Part shown: in pieces, positions 54,967-63,998 of the stretch | Position numbering within the stretch: the first letter of the stretch is position 1 | How the letters are laid out: the number at the start of each line of letters is the position of its first letter | Source of the DNA: Sphingomonas sp. | GTDB taxonomy: Bacteria; Pseudomonadota; Alphaproteobacteria; Sphingomonadales; Sphingomonadaceae | Length of the DNA: 64,000 nt | Reading direction: 5' to 3' | Assembly: GCA_025936675.1 (NCBI GenBank) | Contig: JAICSX010000002.1 | Coordinates: forward strand, 55,198 to 119,197 | Position numbers and translations under genes: made by a program | The notes under the pieces: model-generated | The model's input: only the letters and a program-made list of their open reading frames with translations | What the model was told of the DNA's origin: nothing | The model's database searches: none

Positions 54967-55602
54967 ATGCCTTACATGAAGCAGCTGATCGAAGGTTATC
55001 GCCGATTCCGTAAGAACCGCTGGGCCCAAGAACGCGAACGCTGGGCCGAGCTTGCCGAGGGCCAGAACCCGGAGGTTATGATTTTAGCCTGCGCCGACAG
55101 CCGGAGCGATCCGGCCGAGATCTTCGACGCGCGGCCTGGCGAGATGTTCGTCGCCCGCAACATCGCGGCGCTCGCCCCTCCTTACGAGACCAGCAGCGGC
55201 TATCATGGCGTTTCGGCCGCGCTTGAGTTCGCCGTCACGCAGCTCGAGGTGGGCGAGATCCTGGTCATGGGCCACGGATTCTGCGGCGGCTGCGCGGCGG
55301 CTCTCACTGCCAAGTTCGATGATGTCTCGCCCGGCGAAGGCCATTTCATCGGTGACTGGGTCCGCATGCTCGATGCCGCACGCGACCAGGTTCGCGCTCG
55401 CCATCAGGAGCTGGATCGGCCCGCATTCCTCGACATGGAGCATGAGGCAGTGAAGGTGAGCCTCGCCAATCTTAGAACCTTTCCCTGGATCGCCGAGCGC
55501 GAAAAAAATGGGCGCCTGAAACTCCACGGCGCCCATTTCTCGATTTCCGAAGGTATTCTCTATGTGCTCGACGAGGCGGACGGAACCTTCCACCCTGCCT
55601 AA
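54967..55602 (+). CDS. Beta-class carbonic anhydrase
   Basis: Interconverts CO2 and bicarbonate. Zinc ligands Cys42 with the Asp-Arg dyad in ACADSRSDP, His103 and Cys106 in MGHGFCGGC. 211 residues, the plant/can type. It could serve pH and bicarbonate supply. Divergent from lipA (65 bases between starts) and convergent with the lipoprotein gene on the right. Confidence 0.94.
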   Translation: MPYMKQLIEGYRRFRKNRWAQERERWAELAEGQNPEVMILACADSRSDPAEIFDARPGEMFVARNIAALAPPYETSSGYHGVSAALEFAVTQLEVGEILVMGHGFCGGCAAALTAKFDDVSPGEGHFIGDWVRMLDAARDQVRARHQELDRPAFLDMEHEAVKVSLANLRTFPWIAEREKNGRLKLHGAHFSISEGILYVLDEADGTFHPA

Positions 55603-55612
55603 GCAGTAGCTC

Positions 55613-55924
55613 TTAACACCTTGTATTGTAATTATAGTGCGGCTGTCCGTTCGAATCGACCCAGTAGCAATAGCCGCGCGTATCGCGGTAATATTGATGA
55701 CCGCCAATAACCGCGCCGACGACGCCGCCAAGCACCGCTCCGGCCACGGCTCCGGCACCAGTGCCGATGCCCGGAAGGATCGACCCGGCAACCGCGCCGG
55801 CTCCCGCGCCGATCGCTGCCCCGGTGGCTTCGCTGGCGATCATGTGATCGTTCTGCGGATTGGTTGCGCATCCGCCGAGCGCTAGGCTGCTGACCGCAGC
55901 TGCTGAAATCAAAAGACGCTTCAT
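55613..55924 (-). CDS. Glycine-zipper lipoprotein, paralogue A
   Basis: 103 residues. Lipoprotein signal MKRLLISAAAVSSLALGGC with lipobox LGGC, then two glycine-zipper stretches (about 37-80, repeating GAxxGA and GxxxG). The C-terminus YYRDTRGYCYWVDSNGQPHY ends with NTRC. It is similar to the next gene on the same strand. GGAGAAGG lies before the ATG. Such proteins sit in the outer membrane, some related to the 17-kDa antigen/SlyB type. Function unknown. Confidence 0.85.
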   Translation of the reverse strand: MKRLLISAAAVSSLALGGCATNPQNDHMIASEATGAAIGAGAGAVAGSILPGIGTGAGAVAGAVLGGVVGAVIGGHQYYRDTRGYCYWVDSNGQPHYNYNTRC

Positions 55925-56115
55925 GAGACCTTCTCCGAATGCTGAACCCCCACACGCGCGATTCAGTGTGCTGACAGCAGTTTCGTTCCCGAAATTGAGG
56001 CCAGTCGCCTGCGACGCGCGGTCAATGCGAGCAGTCGCTTTGTCTTGCGGCGAACGAAAACAGGGCGGAAGTTGCCTCCCGCCCTGCATCGCTCAAAGAA
56101 ACGTGAACCTGCCGA

Positions 56116-56496
56116 CTAGCAGCGGATGTCGTAGCTATAGTGCGGCTGTCCGTACTGGTCGACGTAATAGCAATAGCCGCGGGTATCGCGGTAATATTGC
56201 CGCCCGTGAACGGTAGCGCCGAGAACGCCGCCGAGAATCGCACCGGCAATTGCGCCCTGCCCGGTGCTGACGCCCGGAAGAACCGCACCGGCAACCGCGC
56301 CGCCAACGGCACCAACCGCGGCGCCGGTTGCTACGTTCGCGCCAGTGCTGTTGCCATAAGGCTGGCCGTAATAGCCATTGTTGTAATAGCCGTTGTTATA
56401 ACCATAAGGCCCGTAGCCATATTGGTCCGGGTAAGTGGCGCAGCCGGTCACCGCAACGCTAGCGGCGAGGGCTGCAGCAAGACCAAGCTTCCTCAT
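56116..56496 (-). CDS. Glycine-zipper lipoprotein, paralogue B, with a Tyr/Gly/Asn-rich stretch
   Basis: 126 residues with lipobox (V)TGC after MRKLGLAAALAASVA. A Tyr-, Gly- and Asn-rich low-complexity stretch (about 24-49) follows, then glycine zippers and a C-terminal end YYRDTRGYCYYVDQYGQPHY closing with DIRC, matching paralogue A. GAGAAGGGA is the ribosome binding site. The pair is a tandem duplication with differing inserts. Outer membrane location is likely; function unknown. Confidence 0.85.
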   Translation of the reverse strand: MRKLGLAAALAASVAVTGCATYPDQYGYGPYGYNNGYYNNGYYGQPYGNSTGANVATGAAVGAVGGAVAGAVLPGVSTGQGAIAGAILGGVLGATVHGRQYYRDTRGYCYYVDQYGQPHYSYDIRC

Positions 56497-56664
56497 CGTC
56501 CTGTCCCTTCTCTAACTCGCCCCCTGCTGTCGGGGTTTACAAGCATTGAGAGGGCGTTTCGTTCCCGCATCGACCCTTTACTGTTCATGTACGGAACAGG
56601 TTCGCGCGCCCACCTGTGGTCATTCCGCGACGCCGCGCTAGATGGGGTCAAAAAGGACTCGTGA

Positions 56665-57393
56665 ATGCGCGACCGCTTGCCCGAACAGGAAGCCAATATT
56701 GCCCTCTTGATCGATGCCGACAACGCATCGCCCGAGCATCTCGACGAAGTGCTCCTGGTCCTTGGCGAACTCGGGACGATCAACATCCGGCGCGCGTACG
56801 GAAATTGGGCGAAGGCAAGCCTCAAAGGCTGGGGCCAGCTCACCGGCTCGCATTCGATCATTCCAATGCAGCAGTTCGACGTCGTCAAAGGCAAGAGCGC
56901 AACCGACATGCGCATGACCATCGACGCGATGGACCTGCTCTATCGCGGTAACGTCGACGGAGTCGGGATCATGTCGTCGGACAGCGATTTCCTGCCGCTC
57001 GCGCAGCGCATCCGTGAGGACGGGCTTCCCGTCTATGGCTTCGGCATGGCCAAAACTCCGGTATCTTTCCAGCAGGCCTGCACCCGGTTCTTCGACGTCG
57101 GTGCGCTGGCGCTGGACGATGCCGAGCAGCTCGAGCAGCCTGTGATCGGCAAGGGCCAGCGTCCGGTCGATCCGGAGCTGCTCCAGGTCCTTGGATCCGC
57201 CTACAAGGCCTCGAAGCGAGACGAAGAAGGTTACACACCGCTGTCCGAACTGGGGCAGCGCGCGAAGGCAGTCTCGAGCTTCGCCGCACGAAACTATGGC
57301 TACACCAGACTCTCCGATCTCATTCGGGCAGTGCCTAATTTCGAGGTGAAGAGCGGCGAAGACGGCCGCCTGCTCGTCAAACGACTTCGCTAG
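56665..57393 (+). CDS. NYN-domain ribonuclease-like protein with C-terminal LOTUS/OST-HTH domain
   Basis: 242 residues. The NYN (PIN-like) domain runs from NIALLIDADNAS (Asp17 and Asp19) to IMSSDSDFLPLAQRIRE, giving the acidic metal site. A linker rich in Glu and Gln follows, then an OST-HTH/LOTUS-like winged helix (about 170-242, DPELLQVLGSAYKASK ... GYTPLSELGQ). The family is thought to cut or bind RNA; bacterial members are little studied. No clear partner gene nearby. Confidence 0.88.
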   Translation: MRDRLPEQEANIALLIDADNASPEHLDEVLLVLGELGTINIRRAYGNWAKASLKGWGQLTGSHSIIPMQQFDVVKGKSATDMRMTIDAMDLLYRGNVDGVGIMSSDSDFLPLAQRIREDGLPVYGFGMAKTPVSFQQACTRFFDVGALALDDAEQLEQPVIGKGQRPVDPELLQVLGSAYKASKRDEEGYTPLSELGQRAKAVSSFAARNYGYTRLSDLIRAVPNFEVKSGEDGRLLVKRLR

Positions 57394-57404
57394 AGCAACT
57401 CGAT

Positions 57405-57423
57405 TGTGGATCGATGATCCACA
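57405..57423. repeat. Short perfect inverted repeat after the NYN gene
   Basis: TGTGGATC (57405-57412), GAT, GATCCACA (57416-57423). It starts 12 bases after the stop. No U-tract follows on the plus strand (GAAAATTT), so it may be a weak terminator, an mRNA end structure or an operator for the downstream PAS gene. Confidence 0.45.
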
Positions 57424-57496
57424 GAAAATTTCGCCTTCGTTTCGATTCGTCCACTGTTGTCGCGCAGCCACGGCGCCATAGTTTCGACCCAGCGGG

Positions 57497-57521
57497 GGAA
57501 CAGTAGCTGCCTTGAGCCGTT
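57497..57521 (+). promoter_or_regulatory. EcfG-type promoter of the PAS-protein gene
   Basis: GGAAC (57497-57501) and CGTT (57518-57521) are separated by 16 bases, the EcfG pattern. The ATG at 57560 is 38 bases downstream. Because the TTG at 57512 lies inside this promoter, the site also supports the shorter PAS open frame. Confidence 0.7.
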
Positions 57522-57559
57522 CTGGCCCCCAACCTGGGTTAGAATCGACTCGTAAGTTC

Positions 57560-58126
57560 ATGCTGGCACACGAAAATCCCGAGCAACTGCTCGACAAGGC
57601 GCTTGATGCCTTGTCCACCGACTCCGACTGGCGCAGCGTGCTCGATGCGCTTCCGGTTCCGATCTACACGACCGACGCGAAGGGCCGCGTCACCTATTGG
57701 AATCACGCCTGCATAGATTTCGCTGGACGCGAACCAGAGCTAGGCCGCGACAAATGGTGCGTGACGTGGCAGCTGTTCACGACCGGCGGCGACCCGCTTC
57801 CACATGCGGATTGTCCCATGGCGCAGGCGATCAAGCAGCAGCGCGTGATCCGCGATGCCGTTGCGATCGCGGAGCGACCGGATGGCTCCCGCGTCGCCTT
57901 CCGCGCCTACCCCACGCCCCTGTTCGATGGCGACGGCTCACTCAAAGGTGCCGTGAACATGCTTCTCGATGTGAGCTCGGAGCAGTGCAGCTCGCTCCGC
58001 GCCCAGGCCGAACATTGCCGCCGGCTTGCCGACTCGACCTTCGATGTGACGACTAGCCGGGTGCTCGAAGACATGGCCCAGGGCTTCGAACGCACCGCCG
58101 GCCAGCTCGCGCGAAAAGCCAGCTAA
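57560..58126 (+). CDS. Single PAS-domain protein without output domain
   Basis: 188 residues. One PAS domain (about 27-140; LPVPIYTTDAKGRVTYWNHAC, then VAFRAYPTPLFDGDGSLKGAVNMLLD) and a C-terminal helical part (EHCRRLADSTFDVTTSRVLEDMAQGFERTA, two helices). There is no kinase, regulator or cyclase domain. Similar PAS proteins with this helical end are common in alphaproteobacteria. A promoter of the general stress type lies just upstream. Signal and partner unknown. Convergent with the MscS channel gene, overlapping by 4 bases. Confidence 0.8.
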   Translation: MLAHENPEQLLDKALDALSTDSDWRSVLDALPVPIYTTDAKGRVTYWNHACIDFAGREPELGRDKWCVTWQLFTTGGDPLPHADCPMAQAIKQQRVIRDAVAIAERPDGSRVAFRAYPTPLFDGDGSLKGAVNMLLDVSSEQCSSLRAQAEHCRRLADSTFDVTTSRVLEDMAQGFERTAGQLARKAS

Positions 58127-59133
58127 GCCCGTCTCCGCGCCTCTTTGGGATGCGGCATGGTGACCGCTTCCTGGCGCACAGACGCGACCAGGATGTTGGC
58201 CTTCTCGAACCCGCCGATGATCTCCCGGGTCATTCCGTCCTTGATCTGTCGGATGCCGTGGTCGGGACCGAGGAAGCGGACGGTCATTTCCATCCAGTTC
58301 TCGGTGATCTTCCAGAAGACCCGCGGATCGATTTCGCCGGCGTCGATCCCGAACCGTTCCTCGAGGCGCTTCACCTCTTCCTCGCCCATCGCCTTGGCGG
58401 TACGCGCCTGCCCGTTCGCAGCCTTGAGGATGATCTGCTCGGCCTTGGCGAAGTCCTGGTGGAAGGCGACCGGAATGCTGATCTCGTCCCAGATATAGGC
58501 AAATTGGTGCGTGTAATTGTAAACCGGGCAGTCGAAGACCTTGTCGTTGGTGACAGTGACGATGCGGCCGGTGAACTGGCGGCTGTGGACCCACGACTTG
58601 TCGTCGTCCTTCTCTCGGGGCGACTCGCCCATCTCCATGATTCGGGTCTGCATGAAGGTGAGCCCGATGACGTCGCCGCGGACTCCCCCCATCTGGATCC
58701 GGTCGCCGACATTGAAGGTCTTGCCGCGAAGGATGACGAAATAGCCGGCGACTGCGGTGATTACCCGCTGCAGCGCAAATGCGAGGCCGGCGCCGATGAG
58801 TCCAAGGGCGCTCGCGAGCTGCGCCGGATTGTCGAACCAGATCGACATGATGCCGAGGATGACGATCCCCGCGACCACGAGGCTGACACCCTGCTTGGCC
58901 CAAAACTGGAAGCGCGTGCCTGCCCGGGTGCCGATGAACAGCTTCAGGATCTGCCGAAGGGCCCAGGCGAAGATCCAGGCGACCGCGATGAAGCCGAGCG
59001 TCAGAAGCAGCTTGTGGAGATTGTGCGGAGTCGCGCCGATCAGGGTGACGCCGAAGATGCGGACAGCGTCGGGTGAAGGCGCGCTCGCGTGGGATGCGCC
59101 CGTCACAAAGGCGTCAAGTGGTCCTTGCAGCAC
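58123..59133 (-). CDS. MscS-family mechanosensitive ion channel
   Basis: 336 residues. Three membrane segments (about 36-60, 85-102, 107-135) and the pore helix LASALGLIGAGLAFALQRVITAVAGYF (the Gly/Ala-rich TM3, about 107-133), then the beta domain with GKTFNVGDRIQMGGVRGDVIGLTF, and a C-terminal cytosolic vestibule. It releases solutes on osmotic downshock. The start is a GTG at 59133 with no clear Shine-Dalgarno. It is divergent from the small acidic-protein gene. Confidence 0.9.
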   Translation of the reverse strand: MLQGPLDAFVTGASHASAPSPDAVRIFGVTLIGATPHNLHKLLLTLGFIAVAWIFAWALRQILKLFIGTRAGTRFQFWAKQGVSLVVAGIVILGIMSIWFDNPAQLASALGLIGAGLAFALQRVITAVAGYFVILRGKTFNVGDRIQMGGVRGDVIGLTFMQTRIMEMGESPREKDDDKSWVHSRQFTGRIVTVTNDKVFDCPVYNYTHQFAYIWDEISIPVAFHQDFAKAEQIILKAANGQARTAKAMGEEEVKRLEERFGIDAGEIDPRVFWKITENWMEMTVRFLGPDHGIRQIKDGMTREIIGGFEKANILVASVRQEAVTMPHPKEARRRA

Positions 59134-59182
59134 AGAGCTTCAACCGGATCGCAAAGCTGAAGGTTCCGAGAGAGCTCGCGCG

Positions 59183-59207
59183 GGAACGGCGCCTGGCGTG
59201 GTCCGTT
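59183..59207 (+). promoter_or_regulatory. EcfG-type promoter of the small acidic protein
   Basis: GGAAC (59183-59187) and CGTT (59204-59207) are separated by 16 bases. The sequence GGAACGGCGCCT is the same as at the hemerythrin promoter. The ATG at 59230 follows after 22 bases with GAAGGAGAG in between. Confidence 0.72.
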
Positions 59208-59229
59208 CGGTCTATCGAAGGAGAGCGAC

Positions 59230-59493
59230 ATGGAAAACCGTCGGACCGAGACCGCCCGGGACAATGACGACAGCGACATCATCGACCGCGCCGAACCGGC
59301 GCCGAGCCAAGGGGGGAGTTCGGGCGGCAACCTCCAGGAGGACGTCGCTACGCAGGCCGAGCTGGAACGGGTCCGCGATCCCGAGGCGATGGAAGGCGTC
59401 GATAAGCAGGACGACATCAACCACCAGCAACGCTATCCGGCGCGCCATCCCGCCGACAAATCGACCGGCGGCGGCGGCGGTTCAAACGCTTAA
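59230..59493 (+). CDS. Small acidic hydrophilic protein, probably stress-induced
   Basis: 87 residues, no hydrophobic stretch, rich in Asp, Glu, Gln, Arg and Gly, ending in a poly-Gly run. Strong ribosome binding site GAAGGAGA before the ATG. Probably disordered. I do not recognise a family. Promoter of the EcfG type. It may be a small protective protein of the general stress response; this is inference. A longer overlapping frame from 58757 is a shadow of the minus-strand gene. Confidence 0.8.
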   Translation: MENRRTETARDNDDSDIIDRAEPAPSQGGSSGGNLQEDVATQAELERVRDPEAMEGVDKQDDINHQQRYPARHPADKSTGGGGGSNA

Positions 59494-59498
59494 GTTGA

Positions 59499-59537
59499 TT
59501 AAGTTCACGGAGAGCGGCGCTTTTGCAGTGAACTTAA
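59499..59537. repeat. Perfect 10-bp inverted repeat after the acidic-protein gene
   Basis: TTAAGTTCAC (59499-59508) and GTGAACTTAA (59528-59537) with 19 bases between. TTAAGTT also occurs once just before (59490-59496), overlapping the stop codon of the acidic-protein gene. The arms are AT-rich, unlike their surroundings. No U-tract, so it is not a standard terminator; it could be a regulator site or the remnant of a small mobile element. The rest of 59494-59623 shows no gene. Confidence 0.5.
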
Positions 59538-59623
59538 GGCAAGCTCGCATTTCGCAAAGCGGGATGGACGAGGAGCAAGAGCCGGCACTGTGATGGCTAT
59601 TAAAATCCTACATATCCAGCTTT

Positions 59624-59917
59624 TCAGAGCAGCTCCAGCTCGACCGCGACTTCGTCGCCAGCGGCAAGGTCTGCCTTCCGCCGTACCTCAGCCTTGATCG
59701 GCAGCAGATAGCCGCCCTTGTTCAGCGGAAAGACCGACGTCCGCCAGACGACGCCGCCGATGCGCGCCTCGACCTTCACCGACTGGAAGCCGCGCGGATT
59801 TCCGAATGCATGAGCGCGGATTTCGGCTGACTGCTCTTCGGGGACGGTGATGAAATACCAGCGACCGGCCGCGTCAGAGCCTTTCCAGATCCACAGCAGC
59901 GAGGTGACACTGATCAC
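59624..59917 (-). CDS. DUF1905-domain protein
   Basis: 97 residues of the DUF1905 fold, a small beta-barrel: LWIWKGSDAAGRWYFITVPEE, then WRTSVFPLNKGGYLLPIKAEVRR. In many bacteria DUF1905 is fused to or next to YdeI-like proteins, as here. Start GTG overlaps the stop of the YdeI-like gene upstream (GTGA). Function unknown. Confidence 0.88.
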   Translation of the reverse strand: MISVTSLLWIWKGSDAAGRWYFITVPEEQSAEIRAHAFGNPRGFQSVKVEARIGGVVWRTSVFPLNKGGYLLPIKAEVRRKADLAAGDEVAVELELL

Positions 59918-60495
59918 GGCTTCTTCTGCCAGTCGTATTGCGACAGGCGGCGGCCTTGGGCGCTGACGGCGATCAGCTCATTCAGCCGCTTTGCCCGCGT
60001 TTCGGTCCTCTTCGCTCCAGTGATCCACCCGAGCGCCGACCTGCGATAGCCGGCCGGCCTTTTCTCCCAATCGGCCCACGCAACCTTGTTCTTTCGGAAA
60101 AATCGCTCTTCTTGCGCCGTCAGCTCAGCAAGCGGCTTCTCGTAGGAATAGACGCCGCTCCGGTGCTTGTCGCGCTCGTAGGCCGCCTCCCCTGCCGGCG
60201 TCATCAGCCCGGCAGCCTTCAACGCCGCAAACCGCTCGACGTTGACCTTGCTCCAGATGCTGCCCTTGCGCCGGGGCGTGAAGCGGATGGTGTGCGCCTC
60301 GTCACCCAAGGACCTCCGATGCCCGTCGATCCATCCGAAGCACAAAGCCTCGTCGCGCGCCTGCGGCCAGTCGATCGACGGCTTCCCCGTCGCCTTCTTC
60401 CAGAATCCCACCAGCAATTCGGGCGCGGTCTCGTGATTAGCCTCTAGCCAGCGGCGGAAGTCGGCTTCTGTCGCGAAGAACGTCGGCTCTGGCAC
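59914..60495 (-). CDS. YdeI/OmpD-associated family protein
   Basis: 193 residues. EADFRRWLEANHETAPELLVGFWKK, the block WPQARDEALCFGWIDGHRR, and FTPRRKGSIWSKVNVERFAALKAAG are the family hallmarks. The C-terminal part with FFRKNKVAWADWEKRPAGYRR is the YdeI-type end. Members are sometimes called bacteriocin-protection proteins; this name rests on thin evidence. GTG start, 5 bases after the ettA stop; coupled to DUF1905. Confidence 0.9.
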   Translation of the reverse strand: MPEPTFFATEADFRRWLEANHETAPELLVGFWKKATGKPSIDWPQARDEALCFGWIDGHRRSLGDEAHTIRFTPRRKGSIWSKVNVERFAALKAAGLMTPAGEAAYERDKHRSGVYSYEKPLAELTAQEERFFRKNKVAWADWEKRPAGYRRSALGWITGAKRTETRAKRLNELIAVSAQGRRLSQYDWQKKP

Positions 60496-60500
60496 CGGAC

Positions 60501-62180
<1,680 letters not shown>

Positions 62181-62249
62181 GGGGTCGCAACGTTCCTTCA
62201 AGACTGGGGAGTTGCGCGCCAGTTAGGCGAGCCGCCGGCGTTTTTCTAG

Positions 62250-63854
62250 TCAGCGGCCGATCATCGCCTCTGCGTTGGCGAATCGATAATCGCGGTACGT
62301 ATCGCGCAGGTCCTTCTTGCTGAGCTTTCCCGTCGCCGTGTGCGGGAGCGCCCCGACGAACTCGATTGCGTCCGGAATCCACCACTTCGCGACCTCCCTG
62401 GAGAGATAATCGCGGATATCCGTCTCCGTGACCTGGCTGTCGACATCCTTCACGACCAGAAGCAGCGGACGCTCGTCCCACTTTGGGTGCGGAATGCCGA
62501 TTGCCGCGGCTTCGGCGACGCCGGGGCAGCCGACGGCCGCATTCTCGAGCTCGATCGAGCTGATCCATTCGCCACCGGACTTGATCACGTCCTTCGCTCG
62601 ATCGGTGATCTGGATCGTCCCGTCGGGGTGGATCGCGGCCATGTCGCCGGTGTCGAACCATTGTCCTTCCTCGCACGCGTCCTGGTCCTGCTTGAAGTAA
62701 CGGCGGACCACGGCTGGCCCGCGAGTCTGCAAACGACCTGAGCTTAGTCCGTCGCGCGGCAGGACATTCCCATTCGCATCGACGGTGCGAAGCTCGACGC
62801 CGAACATCGAGCGGCCGGGCCGCGACATATAATCGACCTGCTCCTCGTCGCTCATCTCGTCCCAGTTGGCTGGCGGCGCGCCGACGGTCCCGACCGGCGT
62901 CATCTCGGTCATGCCCCACAAATGATTGACGTGGATTCCGCGCTCGCGGAACCAGCGGATCGTGGCAGGCGGCGCCGACGAGCCGCCGATGATCACGAGG
63001 CGCAGCTTGCCGAGCGCAGAGCCGGTGTGCTCGACATGGTCGATCACGCTCAGCCAAACGGTGGGCACGCCCGCAGTGTGGGTAACACCCTCCTCGTTGA
63101 ACAAGCGACAAAGTCGCTCGGGGTGATTATCCCCGCAAATCACCAGCTTCGAGCCAGTGATCGCGACTGCGTAAGGCAGGCACCAGCTGTTGGCGTGGAA
63201 CATCGGTACCACCGGCAGGATGACCGAGCGGGCCGAAAGGTCGAACGCGTCCGGAGCGACGATCGACATCGCGTGGAGCACGGTCGAGCGATGCTCGTAG
63301 AGCACGCCTTTCGGGTTTCCAGTGGTCCCGCTGGTGTAGCAAAGGCCGCAGGGGTCGCGCTCGTCGCCTTCGTGCCAGCAATAGTCACCGTCCTCCGCGG
63401 CGAGCAGCTGGTCGAACTCGTCCTCGAAGCGGATGAACTGCTGCGTGGCGGAAAGCTGCGGCCTCAACCGCTCAATCAGCGGCTCGAACGCGCGGTCGTA
63501 GAAGATCACGCGATCTTCGGCATGATTGATGATGTAGGTCAGCTGGTCGTCGAAGAGCCTGGGGTTCAGTGTGTGCAGGACCCCGCCCATGCCGACCACG
63601 CCAAACCAGCTCGCGAGATGACGATCGTGGTTCATCGCCAGCGTGGCAACTCGATCTCCGGGCTCGACGCCGAGACGCTCGAGCGCTCGCGCGATCCTAC
63701 GCGCATCGTGCGCAACGTTCGTCCAGTTGGTGCGGATGGTCGTTCCGTCCGCGCGCGCCGCGACGATTTCACGCATTCCATGCTCGCGTTCGGCATGGTC
63801 CATCAACCGCATGATGCGGAGCGGAAAATCCTGCATTGCGCCGAGCGTGCTCAT
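62250..63854 (-). CDS. AMP-dependent acyl-CoA synthetase (fatty-acid-CoA ligase family)
   Basis: 534 residues. AMP-binding motif CYTSGTTGNPKGVLYEH (P-loop-like A3), WGMTEM (A5), DTGDMAAIHPDGTIQITDRAKDVIKSGGEWIS (A7-A8 region, split here only by the family motif), and the C-terminal Lys in TGKLSKKDLR. It is of the medium- to long-chain acyl-CoA synthetase type. Start ATG 63854 has GGGAGG at 6-base spacing; an ATG six codons on is possible. Substrate unknown; fatty acids for beta-oxidation are probable. Confidence 0.92.
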   Translation of the reverse strand: MSTLGAMQDFPLRIMRLMDHAEREHGMREIVAARADGTTIRTNWTNVAHDARRIARALERLGVEPGDRVATLAMNHDRHLASWFGVVGMGGVLHTLNPRLFDDQLTYIINHAEDRVIFYDRAFEPLIERLRPQLSATQQFIRFEDEFDQLLAAEDGDYCWHEGDERDPCGLCYTSGTTGNPKGVLYEHRSTVLHAMSIVAPDAFDLSARSVILPVVPMFHANSWCLPYAVAITGSKLVICGDNHPERLCRLFNEEGVTHTAGVPTVWLSVIDHVEHTGSALGKLRLVIIGGSSAPPATIRWFRERGIHVNHLWGMTEMTPVGTVGAPPANWDEMSDEEQVDYMSRPGRSMFGVELRTVDANGNVLPRDGLSSGRLQTRGPAVVRRYFKQDQDACEEGQWFDTGDMAAIHPDGTIQITDRAKDVIKSGGEWISSIELENAAVGCPGVAEAAAIGIPHPKWDERPLLLVVKDVDSQVTETDIRDYLSREVAKWWIPDAIEFVGALPHTATGKLSKKDLRDTYRDYRFANAEAMIGR

Positions 63855-63887
63855 CCAGCGCCTCCCCCAAAGAAGGCGCATCATGAC

Positions 63888-63998
63888 TTATCTGGACCCC
63901 GGATCAAGTCCGGGGGGTAAAGCAGACGTCACTGCGTGTACACGACGAAACCAGCCGAGGGGATTCTTGAAGGCAGGGAACAATTCCCACGTCGGTTG
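63888..63998 (-). CDS. Possible C-terminal end of a truncated gene at the right edge
   Basis: On the minus strand a frame enters from beyond the window and stops with TAA at 63890-63888. The last 37 codons start QPTWELFPAFKNPLGWF. The final part is encoded by the palindromic repeat at 63897-63915 and reads LPPGLDPGSR, as happens when a repeat lies over the end of a gene. No family could be recognised from so short a piece, and it may not be coding. Confidence 0.3.
   Translation of the reverse strand, partial: QPTWELFPAFKNPLGWFRRVHAVTSALPPGLDPGSR
63897..63915. repeat. Short palindromic intergenic repeat unit
   Basis: CCCCGGA (63897-63903), loop TCAAG, TCCGGGG (63909-63915). I recall 'ccccggatcaagtccgggg'-type units as frequent, dispersed repeats in sphingomonads and related alphaproteobacteria. 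Only one copy occurs in this window. It lies in the gap upstream of the acyl-CoA synthetase gene, on the 5' side, and may also form a transcript end for a gene coming from the right. Confidence 0.6.

Noticed and set aside
55950..56570. EcfG promoters of the two glycine-zipper genes
   Set aside because: Both have GGGAACGAAAC, but no CGTT occurs 16-17 bases downstream; kept only as a shared motif.
59143..59167. EcfG-like site for mscS on the minus strand
   Set aside because: GGAAC is present, but the -10 reads CGGT at 16 bases instead of CGTT, and the start codon would be too close.
58757..59593. Plus-strand frame of 278 codons covering the small acidic-protein gene
   Set aside because: Runs antisense to mscS and out of frame with the gene that has the promoter and Shine-Dalgarno at 59230.
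62922..63920. Open frame of 332 codons opposite the acyl-CoA synthetase
   Set aside because: Antisense shadow without domain or start signal.
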